Made by a program: the position numbers and the translations under genes. From positions 124,001 through 188,000 of the forward strand of contig NZ_JACNMJ010000005.1 in NCBI RefSeq assembly GCF_014526325.1: a stretch of 64,000 nucleotides of DNA, in the 5' to 3' direction. This stretch comes from Psychroserpens algicola. GTDB lineage: Bacteria; Bacteroidota; Bacteroidia; Flavobacteriales; Flavobacteriaceae. Shown here in pieces: positions 41,718 to 50,278 of the stretch. The stretch's first letter is position 1, and each line of letters starts with the position of its first letter. A model generated the notes under the pieces. The model was not told the origin of the DNA. It ran no database searches and saw only the letters and a program-made list of their open reading frames with translations.

Positions 41718-42191
41718 TTAATCATTTAAGTAGACTATATCTTTTTTTAAATAAAACCACAACCAGCGTTTAGCGACAACAGATGCTAATTTTGAAAATC
41801 CGGCTTTTTCTATACCCTTAATAGAACTTAGATTATTTTTATCTACTACAATATATACTGGTTGCCCTTCTGTTTCAATGACCTCTTTAGCAATTTTATT
41901 AATTACATATGGGTAAATTGACTGACCTCTATGGCTTTTTACTGTCATACAATCTCCTATGACTGGTCCGCTTTTTTTTACTGACTTAAGTAAAAATACA
42001 TTTGAAAACAAAAAACTCTTATGCACGATTTTTCCTGAATCCTTTATGTAATAACAAGTTTTCTTGTTTGTTTTAGGCAATTTATCTATCTGATAATTGG
42101 GTACAGCTGTGTTAAATGGTTTATAATTTAACATTTGGTAAATATAAACATCTATGAAAATAACTTTGAATCTTCTGAGTATTTTTTTCAT
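41718..42191 (-). CDS. GNAT-like acetyltransferase
   Basis: A 157-residue protein with a GNAT-like core. The acetyl-CoA pyrophosphate-binding region is VKSHRGQSIYPYVINKIAKE (residues about 84-103, the RGxxIYP variant of RGxGxA/G). The later GIEKAGFSKLASVVAKRW fits the family C-terminal helix-strand. A basic, hydrophobic N terminus (MKKILRRFKVIFIDVYIYQML) could mean membrane association. It shares one base with the FemAB-like gene, which uses the same fold. Likely substrates are an amino sugar or an amine on the glycan. Confidence 0.75.
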   Translation of the reverse strand: MKKILRRFKVIFIDVYIYQMLNYKPFNTAVPNYQIDKLPKTNKKTCYYIKDSGKIVHKSFLFSNVFLLKSVKKSGPVIGDCMTVKSHRGQSIYPYVINKIAKEVIETEGQPVYIVVDKNNLSSIKGIEKAGFSKLASVVAKRWLWFYLKKDIVYLND

Positions 42192-43264
42192 TATTTAAAC
42201 TTTGCCAGCACGACAGATATTTTTGATTTATAAGGTTTTAAGTACGTATCAAAGAAACGAAACAATTTAAAATAAAATGGTTTTAAAATAAAATGATAGT
42301 GAGGTGATTCAAAATTGATAGTCTCGGCTCCAAATTTTGATTTAAAATCTTGCACTCCACGTGAACCTCCCATAGAAATATTATAACCTTTAGAGCCTAA
42401 TTTAAATGACTCCTTTATAATTTCCCATTGAAGCATATAACCCAATTTTATATCGGGTTTATGTCTTAATACACCTCCAGTAATATTAGTTATAAAACCT
42501 CCTGATCGTACAAAAATACCTGAAGCTTTCACCTCACCATCAACTTTACAATTGACAACATAGGCTAATTGTTTTTCAATTAAACGCAATATGGTTGGCT
42601 TAAAATCTTTAAAACTTCTTACGCTATAATTGGCTTGTCTGGCATTCTCAACAATAACCTCATAGCCTTTTTTAATTTCTGAAAGCTCTGTAACGAAATT
42701 TGCTTTAGCATTTTTATTATAAGGCATTCTTACGTTTCGTCTCACTTTGGGTGTAAGCTGCTCTAGCAAGTTTTCTGGTTCTGAAAATCCCTTAAAATCT
42801 ACCCAATTAATACCATATGAACTATAGACATAACCAAACAATTTTCCTTCATTGAATATTGTTTTTAGAAACTTTACTTCGTTAGGATGATACACATGAG
42901 ATTTAATTATCGGTTGAGATGAAATAGGCACACTAAGCTGGAGGTAACAACAACCTCGTTTCATTGCTCGATTTTTTATGGATTTACAATGCCCTTCAAA
43001 ATGGGTTTCATATCCTGACTGATATATTAAACCGTGAGGAATAATATAAAATTTAAAAAATAAAACCTTCGGAATAACAGCAGCAAAACCACCAATAATT
43101 TTATCATCTTTTAGAAAAAGACCTACTTCAAAATCAAAGCCATAAGACGTGTAAGATTGTATCCAATCGGATAATATCAAATGACTTCCTTTAGGGTTTT
43201 CAACGATAAACGCATCCCATTTTTCCAGCCATTTTTCATCTTTAGTAAATATCAATTCCATCAC
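42191..43264 (-). CDS. FemAB-like aminoacyl/acyltransferase
   Basis: A 357-residue protein of the FemAB/GNAT superfamily, which transfers amino acids (from aminoacyl-tRNA) or acyl groups. The N-terminal half has GSHLILSDWIQSYTSYGFD and a long beta sheet. The C-terminal half has KVRRNVRMPYNKNAKANF and ASGIFVRSGGFITNITGGV, then MLQWEIIKESFKLGSKGYNI and GGSRGVQDFKSKFGA. These match FemAB-like proteins of exopolysaccharide loci better than peptidoglycan Fem enzymes. Its stop overlaps the GNAT start and its start overlaps the deacetylase-like stop by four bases. Confidence 0.85.
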   Translation of the reverse strand: MMELIFTKDEKWLEKWDAFIVENPKGSHLILSDWIQSYTSYGFDFEVGLFLKDDKIIGGFAAVIPKVLFFKFYIIPHGLIYQSGYETHFEGHCKSIKNRAMKRGCCYLQLSVPISSQPIIKSHVYHPNEVKFLKTIFNEGKLFGYVYSSYGINWVDFKGFSEPENLLEQLTPKVRRNVRMPYNKNAKANFVTELSEIKKGYEVIVENARQANYSVRSFKDFKPTILRLIEKQLAYVVNCKVDGEVKASGIFVRSGGFITNITGGVLRHKPDIKLGYMLQWEIIKESFKLGSKGYNISMGGSRGVQDFKSKFGAETINFESPHYHFILKPFYFKLFRFFDTYLKPYKSKISVVLAKFK

Positions 43265-44865
43265 CTTACTGCTCTAAATATAAAGTCGTCTTCATTTTCA
43301 ATAGTTATAGTCCCATCAGCATCACTATCAAACCTAACATTTTCAAGTTTACCCATATAATTAACCAATTCATTAAATGTAGGATTCCATAGGCGTTTGG
43401 ATGCTATCATTTCAGATATATATTTAAAACAAGCAGACACCTCTTTATCAATACTAATGCCGTCTTGAAACAATTTCCCCTGATGATAATTCATTGGTGC
43501 TGAAAAATAAGTATGTGCGATAAACACACCGCTTTCAGCAATCAACATATCAATATTGGCTTTGCCAAGCGCCATTTTGAAATCAATCATTTCAATGGTT
43601 TGAAACACTTTAAAGGGCATTCCGTCTATTGAATGATTAAAAAATAAAGGCGTGTATTTGGCTAAAGGGTAAGTTTTCTTTTTGTTTCTATTCCAAAATA
43701 GAAAAACTGGTGCCAGCAAAGCGATTAACTTCACCAGATTGAAAACAAATTTAAAATGTCTATCGAAACTTACTCTTTTTTTACTTGTTTTGACATACTT
43801 TGCTATTTTCCGATATAAAATTAATCCTTGATTATCAGTATAATAATGAAAGCAAATTGCTTTTATTAATTTCGACATTACCGATTTGAAGCCCAAGTGT
43901 TTAATCCCGTTATAATAGGTTCCTAAAGTAAAGTGCTTAGGATTCACCTGGTTTATAACACCAATTGCTGCAGTTCCAGAATCTAAATAATTCCAGAAGT
44001 GTCGAACACCTTTCTCTTGCATTTGTCGTGTATATTGCGGCTCGATATCGTCATGATTTTTATAAGCTGTAAAATTATATGGTTGAAAGCCATGATCTAT
44101 CCAGGTTGGTATATCCTCTATTGGTGGCTCAAAGTTTTTAACATCTTCACAGGCATCTTCTATGGGTTTTATAGATTGTGACAACGAATGATATGCGAGT
44201 TCATGATTATCGTTTACCCATGCGTTGAACTCATCAGCATTGTGTTCCCAGGATGCAATCTCTTGTCTTTTTGAATAATGATATAAAAAAAAGCCCTTGG
44301 TCAATTTTATATCATGTGTCCTAAAAAAAACACGCTGTTCTTTTAGGTTTTCAAGCGTATCAAAATCACAATGATCAGTAAAACATGCTATTGCTGAAAA
44401 TGGAATTTTGGATCGACTAACTTCCAGCGCTGATTCCTTTGGTAATAAAAACCCAAGCGAAGTCAGCACATTATCTGAATTGCTCTGTACGATGTGTTTC
44501 GTATTATCAGCATCGTAATTAACTATTGGCCCAGAATTATACGGATTAAAATGCCACAACAATACTGAAGTTTGTTTCTTTTGATATTCCCAAATTCCGA
44601 CTTGTTGATTGGCCTGAATTAATTGACCACTATCTAACTTTAAAATTTTAGGCGAATACCAGTTAGAAAATCCGCCATGATTTATCTCTTTCCACTTATA
44701 ATCATGATTCCTGAAAAAAGTGATATTGCAGTTAAATTCAACTTTCAGTGTAAAGGAAGCTTCTTGGACTGCAAAATCATCAATAATGATCTTGTGCTCA
44801 TGAACATGAGTAAAACTCAAACTCTTACTCGTATCTGCATATAAAAGCTGTATGGATTTGATCAT
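43261..44865 (-). CDS. Polysaccharide deacetylase-like protein (diverged)
   Basis: A 534-residue protein that I only partly recognise. Residues 1-150 look like a beta-sandwich. The next region has NodB-like deacetylase features: FTDHCDFDT (162-170), with Asp164 and Asp167 as candidate base and metal ligand, and HELAYHSLS (221-229) resembling the H-x3-H metal site. TWIDHGFQPYNFTAYKN (254-270) and HFWNYLDSG follow, instead of the usual RPPxG. The C-terminal 200 residues are mixed. There is no signal peptide. It may remove acetyl groups or be an inactive or repurposed relative. It is preceded by a promoter candidate at 44930-44958. Confidence 0.65.
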   Translation of the reverse strand: MIKSIQLLYADTSKSLSFTHVHEHKIIIDDFAVQEASFTLKVEFNCNITFFRNHDYKWKEINHGGFSNWYSPKILKLDSGQLIQANQQVGIWEYQKKQTSVLLWHFNPYNSGPIVNYDADNTKHIVQSNSDNVLTSLGFLLPKESALEVSRSKIPFSAIACFTDHCDFDTLENLKEQRVFFRTHDIKLTKGFFLYHYSKRQEIASWEHNADEFNAWVNDNHELAYHSLSQSIKPIEDACEDVKNFEPPIEDIPTWIDHGFQPYNFTAYKNHDDIEPQYTRQMQEKGVRHFWNYLDSGTAAIGVINQVNPKHFTLGTYYNGIKHLGFKSVMSKLIKAICFHYYTDNQGLILYRKIAKYVKTSKKRVSFDRHFKFVFNLVKLIALLAPVFLFWNRNKKKTYPLAKYTPLFFNHSIDGMPFKVFQTIEMIDFKMALGKANIDMLIAESGVFIAHTYFSAPMNYHQGKLFQDGISIDKEVSACFKYISEMIASKRLWNPTFNELVNYMGKLENVRFDSDADGTITIENEDDFIFRAVR

Positions 44866-44929
44866 GAATTCAGACTGTGAACTTCTTTAATTGGTTAGGA
44901 ATTAATAGACTAATGCTTTAGTTGAAATA

Positions 44930-44958
44930 CAAAACTAACACTTCTAACATACTCAAAA
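44930..44958 (-). promoter_or_regulatory. Candidate promoter inside the polysaccharide locus
   Basis: On the minus strand, TTTTG (44954-44958) is followed after 16 nt by an exact -7 box TAGTTTTG (44930-44937). The start codon of the deacetylase-like gene lies 64 nt further on, within a 153-nt gap that is the largest in the locus. It would let the 36-45 kb part be transcribed separately. Confidence 0.5.
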
Positions 44959-45018
44959 GCAAATTACGAGAAAATCTCAGAAACTTATATTCGAATTTGA
45001 ATAAATAACATGCTTAAA

Positions 45019-46149
45019 CTAATTAATAAGCTCATTTTGTATTCTATTATTATAATGCGAAAAGGTAAATTTCTTAATGGTGTCCCGATGACTAGTGAGC
45101 ATAGCAATATGATCTTCTGGTGACAAACTAATAATGCTTTTCAGTGCTGATACAACACTTTCGACTGAAATTGTATCCAATAAAAATCCGTTTTGTTGAT
45201 GTTTTACATAATGTGAAATACCTGACACATTCGACACCACTGGAATACAACCAAAATTCAGGGCTTCGGCTATGACTTTGGGGAACCCTTCAGAAGCCGA
45301 AGGCAATACAATGGCATGCGTAGTCTTATAAATACAATGAACATCTTCTCGTGATACAAACCCATGAAAAACAACATCAACCTCTAAATTATCAGTCATT
45401 TTTTTATAAATGTCTTTGCGCTTGCCATCTCCTACAACATCTACTTGCTGTATCATCGCTTTTTCTTCAGCAGTTAAGTGTTTTAAAGCTTTAATGAACA
45501 AATCAAGTCCTTTTTCAGGTTCAAGGCGTCCTACAAAACATAAACTAATAGTTCCTTTTGTAATGGTCTTATTTTGAGCAATCAAATTTCCGTTATGAAC
45601 TTCTTCTATTGTTAAACACGGATTTTCAAAAGTCAGGCAATGCTTAGGTTGATCTGGCCATTGTCCATTAATAGTCACAGTCCTACTTTGTTGCTTCAAT
45701 ACCCATTTCTGAAATCGATAGGCTAAAGGCGCGTGTTTCTGATTCCAGTTTCCAGCATACTTAAACCAACCTGGTTTAGAACTAAACACAGTTAGATACG
45801 GAATAACAAACACACCAATTCCTGTAGGTGCTCTAAACTGAAAATAATCACTGTCTTTTAAATGATATTTAATCGTTTTAATGACTTTGGGTGCTTGTTT
45901 TACTATTGCAAATTTGTCAGTAAAAGACGATCCTCCTACAGCTTCAATAGGAATAAATTTTATCTTATCTGAAGTGTATGGCAATGCACTTGGCGGAACT
46001 TCTACATCATGCAACATGGCGATATGTCTAATCTCATCAAATACCGATACCAAGTGATTGATTTCGGTCACAGTTGAGCCTAAACCAACAATAGTACCAT
46101 TGGCATTTTTATAATGTTCGGTATGTGAAATAATGGTTAATACCTTCAT
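45019..46149 (-). CDS. Glycosyltransferase family 4
   Basis: A 376-residue GT-B enzyme. The donor site has LCFVGRLEPEKGLDLFIKAL and EGFPKVIAEALNFGCIPVVS (E-x7-E). The N-terminal domain starts MKVLTIISHTEHYKNANGTI, without a clear membrane segment. It overlaps the upstream GT4 by four bases (ATGA), which implies translation coupling. After this gene comes the 153-nt gap with a promoter candidate, so it may end the upstream transcript, although no clear terminator is visible. Confidence 0.92.
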   Translation of the reverse strand: MKVLTIISHTEHYKNANGTIVGLGSTVTEINHLVSVFDEIRHIAMLHDVEVPPSALPYTSDKIKFIPIEAVGGSSFTDKFAIVKQAPKVIKTIKYHLKDSDYFQFRAPTGIGVFVIPYLTVFSSKPGWFKYAGNWNQKHAPLAYRFQKWVLKQQSRTVTINGQWPDQPKHCLTFENPCLTIEEVHNGNLIAQNKTITKGTISLCFVGRLEPEKGLDLFIKALKHLTAEEKAMIQQVDVVGDGKRKDIYKKMTDNLEVDVVFHGFVSREDVHCIYKTTHAIVLPSASEGFPKVIAEALNFGCIPVVSNVSGISHYVKHQQNGFLLDTISVESVVSALKSIISLSPEDHIAMLTSHRDTIKKFTFSHYNNRIQNELIN

Positions 46150-47246
46150 TCCAATAAGTCTATATAGCGTTTAACAATTGTACTCCAGTCATGAGACTTT
46201 GCCCAGGATGAGGCTTCAGACTTAAATTTAGAAGTATTATTTAAAATTTCAGTTATTCCATCTATGAATTGTGCTGAATCATCTACATCTATCAACATAC
46301 CTGAATGATGTGATTTTATAGCATCTTCAATACCACAACCTTTAGAGCCAATTGCAGGAACTCCCATAGCGTTGGCTTCTAAAATAGCAATCCCAAAACC
46401 TTCTACATCTCCTGTAGCACTTTCGGTACTTAACATGACGAATATATCTGTGGCTGCCAGGTATTGCCGTAAAGTCTGGTCATCTACGCTCCCATGAAAC
46501 GTAATATGGCTTTCAACATGACGTTGTTTTGCCGCTTCTAAAAACACATCTGCCTCAGTAGGAATTCCGATACAGTGATAATGCAAATCAGGATACTGCT
46601 CTATTAATCTGGGTAAATGCCTAATCACATTTAATTGCCCTTTTCTAGAACTCACACGACCAACAGTTGTCAATACTGGCTCGCCTTTTAAACTTGATTT
46701 CGAAATCGGTTGATTCCATTTTGAAATCTCAATACCGTTGGGAATTACAATAACATCTTTATTAAGGTGACGAACTAAAGATTTTGTATAGTTTGAAACC
46801 GCGACGATACAATCAAATCGCTTAAGTGACGTGTCAATGGATTTTTTCAGTATTGAAGATTTAAAATTCACTTCAGTACCATGAATAACGGCTAATGTGT
46901 TTCGGTTGAAAAAAAGGCTAAAGAACGCTACATTCCACAAAGAAAACTTACCTGTAGCAATAACATGTGACGCGTTATTTGCAAACTTAAATGTGAGCCA
47001 AACACGTTTCAAATACATGAAAATTCTGAAGTCGTATTTTTTTATACGCACTACAGTAAAGCTTAAAGCAGTATCAAATTGATGCTCGGCCTTACCATCA
47101 TCAGAGCGCTGATCGGCAATAACCGTAACATCACAATCTTGTTGTTGTAAATGCACTGCTAAATTGTAGGCATGATTTCCTATCCCACCAGGTTGTGGTG
47201 GAAATTCGGAAGTTACAATAACAATATGTCGCTTAGTCTTACTCAT
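46146..47246 (-). CDS. Glycosyltransferase family 4
   Basis: A 366-residue GT-B enzyme. The N-terminal Gly-rich loop is SEFPPQPGGIGNHAYNLAVH, typical of GT4 acceptor/donor binding. The donor domain contains TTVGRVSSRKGQLNVIRHL and GFGIAILEANAMGVPAIGSK. It overlaps neighbouring genes by four bases (downstream GT4) and one base (upstream GT2). It is among the most canonical glycosyltransferases of the locus; the sugar is unknown. Confidence 0.93.
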   Translation of the reverse strand: MSKTKRHIVIVTSEFPPQPGGIGNHAYNLAVHLQQQDCDVTVIADQRSDDGKAEHQFDTALSFTVVRIKKYDFRIFMYLKRVWLTFKFANNASHVIATGKFSLWNVAFFSLFFNRNTLAVIHGTEVNFKSSILKKSIDTSLKRFDCIVAVSNYTKSLVRHLNKDVIVIPNGIEISKWNQPISKSSLKGEPVLTTVGRVSSRKGQLNVIRHLPRLIEQYPDLHYHCIGIPTEADVFLEAAKQRHVESHITFHGSVDDQTLRQYLAATDIFVMLSTESATGDVEGFGIAILEANAMGVPAIGSKGCGIEDAIKSHHSGMLIDVDDSAQFIDGITEILNNTSKFKSEASSWAKSHDWSTIVKRYIDLLE

Positions 47247-48571
47247 TATAACGTTTGTATTAATGCGCCTTCTTTGAGCTTCTTAGAAGACAAGTTCCAC
47301 GACGTTATAACCTGATAACACACTATCGGTAAAATCAAAATGCTTAGTATTAAGCCAAGTAATAATAAGGGCTTATTTTTTTTAAACTGATATGGGAAAA
47401 TTGAAATAGGCACCATTCGCAGCAAAGCTAATTTTGCGGCTTTATTGCCGTAGTATTTCCTAAAATAATACAACACGCTTGGTATTGGTCTTGGTGCAAA
47501 AAACTTAGAAGGTCTGAAAGAATCCCAACTTCCCATTTCCCGCAATCCACCTGTACCCGCTTTGACATCTATACATGATGCTAAAGGGTTCGAAATGCTT
47601 TTAATGCCTTCCAGATACAAGCGCATACCGAATTCACCATCTCCCATCCGTTGCTTTTCAAATTGTCTATCAAATAACCCAACAGTATTAAAAACCGATT
47701 TGTAGAGCATCGCATTTCCTGTCGCAAACTGAGATCCTACAGCAAAAAATGAACGCGATTCTGGAATCTGCTGACCTTCGGGATAAAAAACACCTGCTGA
47801 TACTTGAGCATTAAAAAAATCTAAACACTTCAAATGCATTCGTATCCAGTCTGGTTGTATCCTCACATCATCTTCAGATAAAGCAATAAACTGTCCTTTG
47901 GAAGTTTTTATAGCGGTATTCCTTGCCAGCCATAATGCCTTTTCTTTTTGTTGTATGACTTGAAAATTTAAATTGAAGTCTTTATAGAATGCTGCATTAA
48001 AGTTGTCTGACTGATCTACAACAATAACTTCGAAATTTGGATAATCCTGTTGCTCTAAATCTTTTAAAACATCGGTTAAATAGTCATATCTGTTTAAGGT
48101 CGGAATAATAACACTAACCAAAGGAGCCTCTTCAATGAGCTTTGATGTATAAGCTTCCCAATCTTGATAAGATATTGGAGATTTACTATTTTTAATTTGA
48201 TTGATATTTCTAGTGCGATACCATGCTGAAATTTCTTTAAAAGGATTATGAAATGACATCAAGCGTACTAATAACACAAATAAGACCCAAGCCGAATGGA
48301 AATACTTTCTGATAAAACGATAATTATCTCTTAAAGGTACAGCGCTAAAGCTATCATAAGTTGACGCATTACCAATATATCCTTGCTGAATGGCTTGCCA
48401 TGAGACATCATAGGCTTTAGCTTCTTCAGAGTCAAATCGGTCATCAGGTTGCAATTGTTTTAATACGTTTTCTGGTAATTCGTCAGGCTTCGGAAATATT
48501 GATGTACCTGCTTTTGTATAGCGTTGAAAATAATGAGTGGGCTGTAAATATTTTAAAAAACTAAATAACAT
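47246..48571 (-). CDS. Glycosyltransferase family 2
   Basis: A 441-residue inverting GT-A enzyme. A long N-terminal extension (1-150) precedes the GT2 core: PLVSVIIPTLNRYDYLTDVL, NFEVIVVDQSDNF, and the DxD-like SEDDVRIQPDW. KQRMGDGEFGMRLYLEG is the catalytic-base region. A C-terminal hydrophobic helix (about 400-425, PLLLLGLILSILILPIV) anchors it to the membrane. The N-terminal extension, with its conserved PDELPENVLKQLQP, is unassigned. It overlaps the FkbM gene and the GT4 gene by one base each. Confidence 0.92.
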   Translation of the reverse strand: MLFSFLKYLQPTHYFQRYTKAGTSIFPKPDELPENVLKQLQPDDRFDSEEAKAYDVSWQAIQQGYIGNASTYDSFSAVPLRDNYRFIRKYFHSAWVLFVLLVRLMSFHNPFKEISAWYRTRNINQIKNSKSPISYQDWEAYTSKLIEEAPLVSVIIPTLNRYDYLTDVLKDLEQQDYPNFEVIVVDQSDNFNAAFYKDFNLNFQVIQQKEKALWLARNTAIKTSKGQFIALSEDDVRIQPDWIRMHLKCLDFFNAQVSAGVFYPEGQQIPESRSFFAVGSQFATGNAMLYKSVFNTVGLFDRQFEKQRMGDGEFGMRLYLEGIKSISNPLASCIDVKAGTGGLREMGSWDSFRPSKFFAPRPIPSVLYYFRKYYGNKAAKLALLRMVPISIFPYQFKKNKPLLLLGLILSILILPIVCYQVITSWNLSSKKLKEGALIQTL

Positions 48572-49404
48572 CAGAATGATTTTGGAAGTGCGCTATTTTG
48601 GCTAACCCCTTTTAAATACTCTGGATACGCTTGTCCTTTAGGTATTAAAAGTAAATGACACTTTCCTCGATCGGCAATCATCTTTCCTGTTGTAAGTTGT
48701 TCTCCTGTTTTAAGATACCACGCCTGATAATTTTGAGCATTACACCAATCTATCATAAAGTCTCCTGAAGCTTCCATGCCTAAATGTTCAACATCGTGCA
48801 TTTCTATAAAGAATGTACATTGGGTTTGAGTCGCCAGTTTCTTAGCAGCTTTCATAACCAAAGTTTCGGCGCCTTCGACATCAATTTTCACCAAATCGGG
48901 TTGTAAACCATAATGGTCAAAAATAGAGTCTAAGGTTACTGTTTTTACATCCATAGAGGAATTCATAGATGAAGCTGTTTCAGCATGAGAAGCATACATA
49001 CTGCCTGCTGCGCCTGCTCCAATGGTATAAAATTTTACAGTATCGTCAAGTGTATCTCCTACAAACGCTGTCAAATATTGTGCTCTGCTACCTAAGCTAT
49101 TTTGTATGATGTTCATCGCTGCTTTTTGTAAAGCTTGTGGATTAGGATCTACAAGAATAATTTGTCGATTAGGATCTTGTATTAAGGCTAGCAACGCTGT
49201 GTATCCTATATTAGCTCCGACATCGTATATAGCAGAATGGTGTTTTGTGAGATAAAACCACCAGGCATCATCTTGATCTGCTTTTGCTCTTAAGGTTCCT
49301 TGTAGTAGTTCTAATGACACACCACAAAGTTCTCCTCTTTTATATTTTTCCTCCTTGGGTTTTAAAAAATAATACAGTCGTTTAAGTATTTTTTTTACAC
49401 GCAT
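48571..49404 (-). CDS. FkbM-family methyltransferase
   Basis: A 277-residue SAM-dependent methyltransferase of the FkbM type, often an O-methyltransferase in polysaccharide and polyketide loci. The SAM site is YDVGANIGYTALLALIQDP, then IILVDPNPQALQKAAMN, and the catalytic region is LVKIDVEGAETLVMKAAKK. It ends with a short Lys/Ala/Ser-rich tail. It overlaps the GT2 start by one base and is separated by 47 nt from the next methyltransferase gene. Confidence 0.92.
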   Translation of the reverse strand: MRVKKILKRLYYFLKPKEEKYKRGELCGVSLELLQGTLRAKADQDDAWWFYLTKHHSAIYDVGANIGYTALLALIQDPNRQIILVDPNPQALQKAAMNIIQNSLGSRAQYLTAFVGDTLDDTVKFYTIGAGAAGSMYASHAETASSMNSSMDVKTVTLDSIFDHYGLQPDLVKIDVEGAETLVMKAAKKLATQTQCTFFIEMHDVEHLGMEASGDFMIDWCNAQNYQAWYLKTGEQLTTGKMIADRGKCHLLLIPKGQAYPEYLKGVSQNSALPKSF

Positions 49405-49451
49405 TGAATAGGATTTAAAAAACTATTGGTCTCAGCAGTTGAAGATATAAA

Positions 49452-50207
49452 TTATTTATAACCAACAGCAACTAAATGAGCTGTTTTTATCGGTCTGTTT
49501 TCAACACCTTTAGATTGAAATCTATTTATGATATTTCCTGCTACCGATTTAAATAAGGTTAAGGGGTTACTTTTCTTAAAACTTTTTAATCCCCATACTC
49601 TATACTTACCAGTTGACACGGCATACCTTACCTCGACTTTATCAAAATATTTTTCTAAAACAGATTGCAATTCCTGTTTGGTATAATGTCGTACGTGATC
49701 TGGGTTTTTATCCGGACCTTCATTTTTAATATAATCGCCGTTAGGTGTTGTAAAATAAGCCCAACCGTTTTTCCTAATGACTTTAGCTATGTTTTTCACA
49801 AAAACATCGTCTTCTACAACATGCTCTATAACCTCAACACAAACTACAGCATCATAAGATTCATCTTCTAAAGTAGACTTTGTCATATCCTGAATTACCA
49901 ACTCAGTAATGTTACTACGCTTTTTTTGAATTGACGATAATATATTATCAGTAAATCCCAGATTTAAATCCTCTTTTGTACCACTTTCCTGAGGTACATC
50001 TAATAAAGTAATATCAGCTGGTAAGTTTATGGTATATGGCGATTTGCGTCCGCCAACATCCAGTACAGATAACTTTGAAGTATTTTGCTGCGACTTCAAT
50101 AGGCGCTTAATATCATTTCTAACGGTCAATAAATGCGTTGGCATTATTGGGAAAGTAGCCCATCGCATAAATTCATACTTTGTCATGCTTACTTGTTTAA
50201 AGGTCAA
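49452..50207 (-). CDS. Class I SAM-dependent methyltransferase
   Basis: A 251-residue methyltransferase. The glycine-rich SAM loop reads SVLDVGGRKSPYTINLPADI, with LLDV following. The middle has SYDAVVCVEVIEHVVEDDVF, a strong UbiE/Methyltransf_11 feature, and WAYFTTPNGDYIKNEGPDKN. It is soluble, with no extra domain. It is the third of four methyltransferases in the locus. A candidate -7 box (50246-50253) precedes it. Confidence 0.92.
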   Translation of the reverse strand: MTFKQVSMTKYEFMRWATFPIMPTHLLTVRNDIKRLLKSQQNTSKLSVLDVGGRKSPYTINLPADITLLDVPQESGTKEDLNLGFTDNILSSIQKKRSNITELVIQDMTKSTLEDESYDAVVCVEVIEHVVEDDVFVKNIAKVIRKNGWAYFTTPNGDYIKNEGPDKNPDHVRHYTKQELQSVLEKYFDKVEVRYAVSTGKYRVWGLKSFKKSNPLTLFKSVAGNIINRFQSKGVENRPIKTAHLVAVGYK

Positions 50208-50245
50208 TATTAGAGTTTATTACTGAGGAAACATCAACCATTACC

Positions 50246-50253
50246 CAAAATTA
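50246..50253 (-). promoter_or_regulatory. Possible -7 box (TAATTTTG)
   Basis: An exact TAnnTTTG match on the minus strand, 38 nt before the methyltransferase ATG at 50207. The nearest TTTG upstream is only 13 nt away, shorter than usual, so this is weak evidence for an internal promoter. Confidence 0.25.
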
Positions 50254-50278
50254 CATTTTCAAAGCACAAATCATAGAA

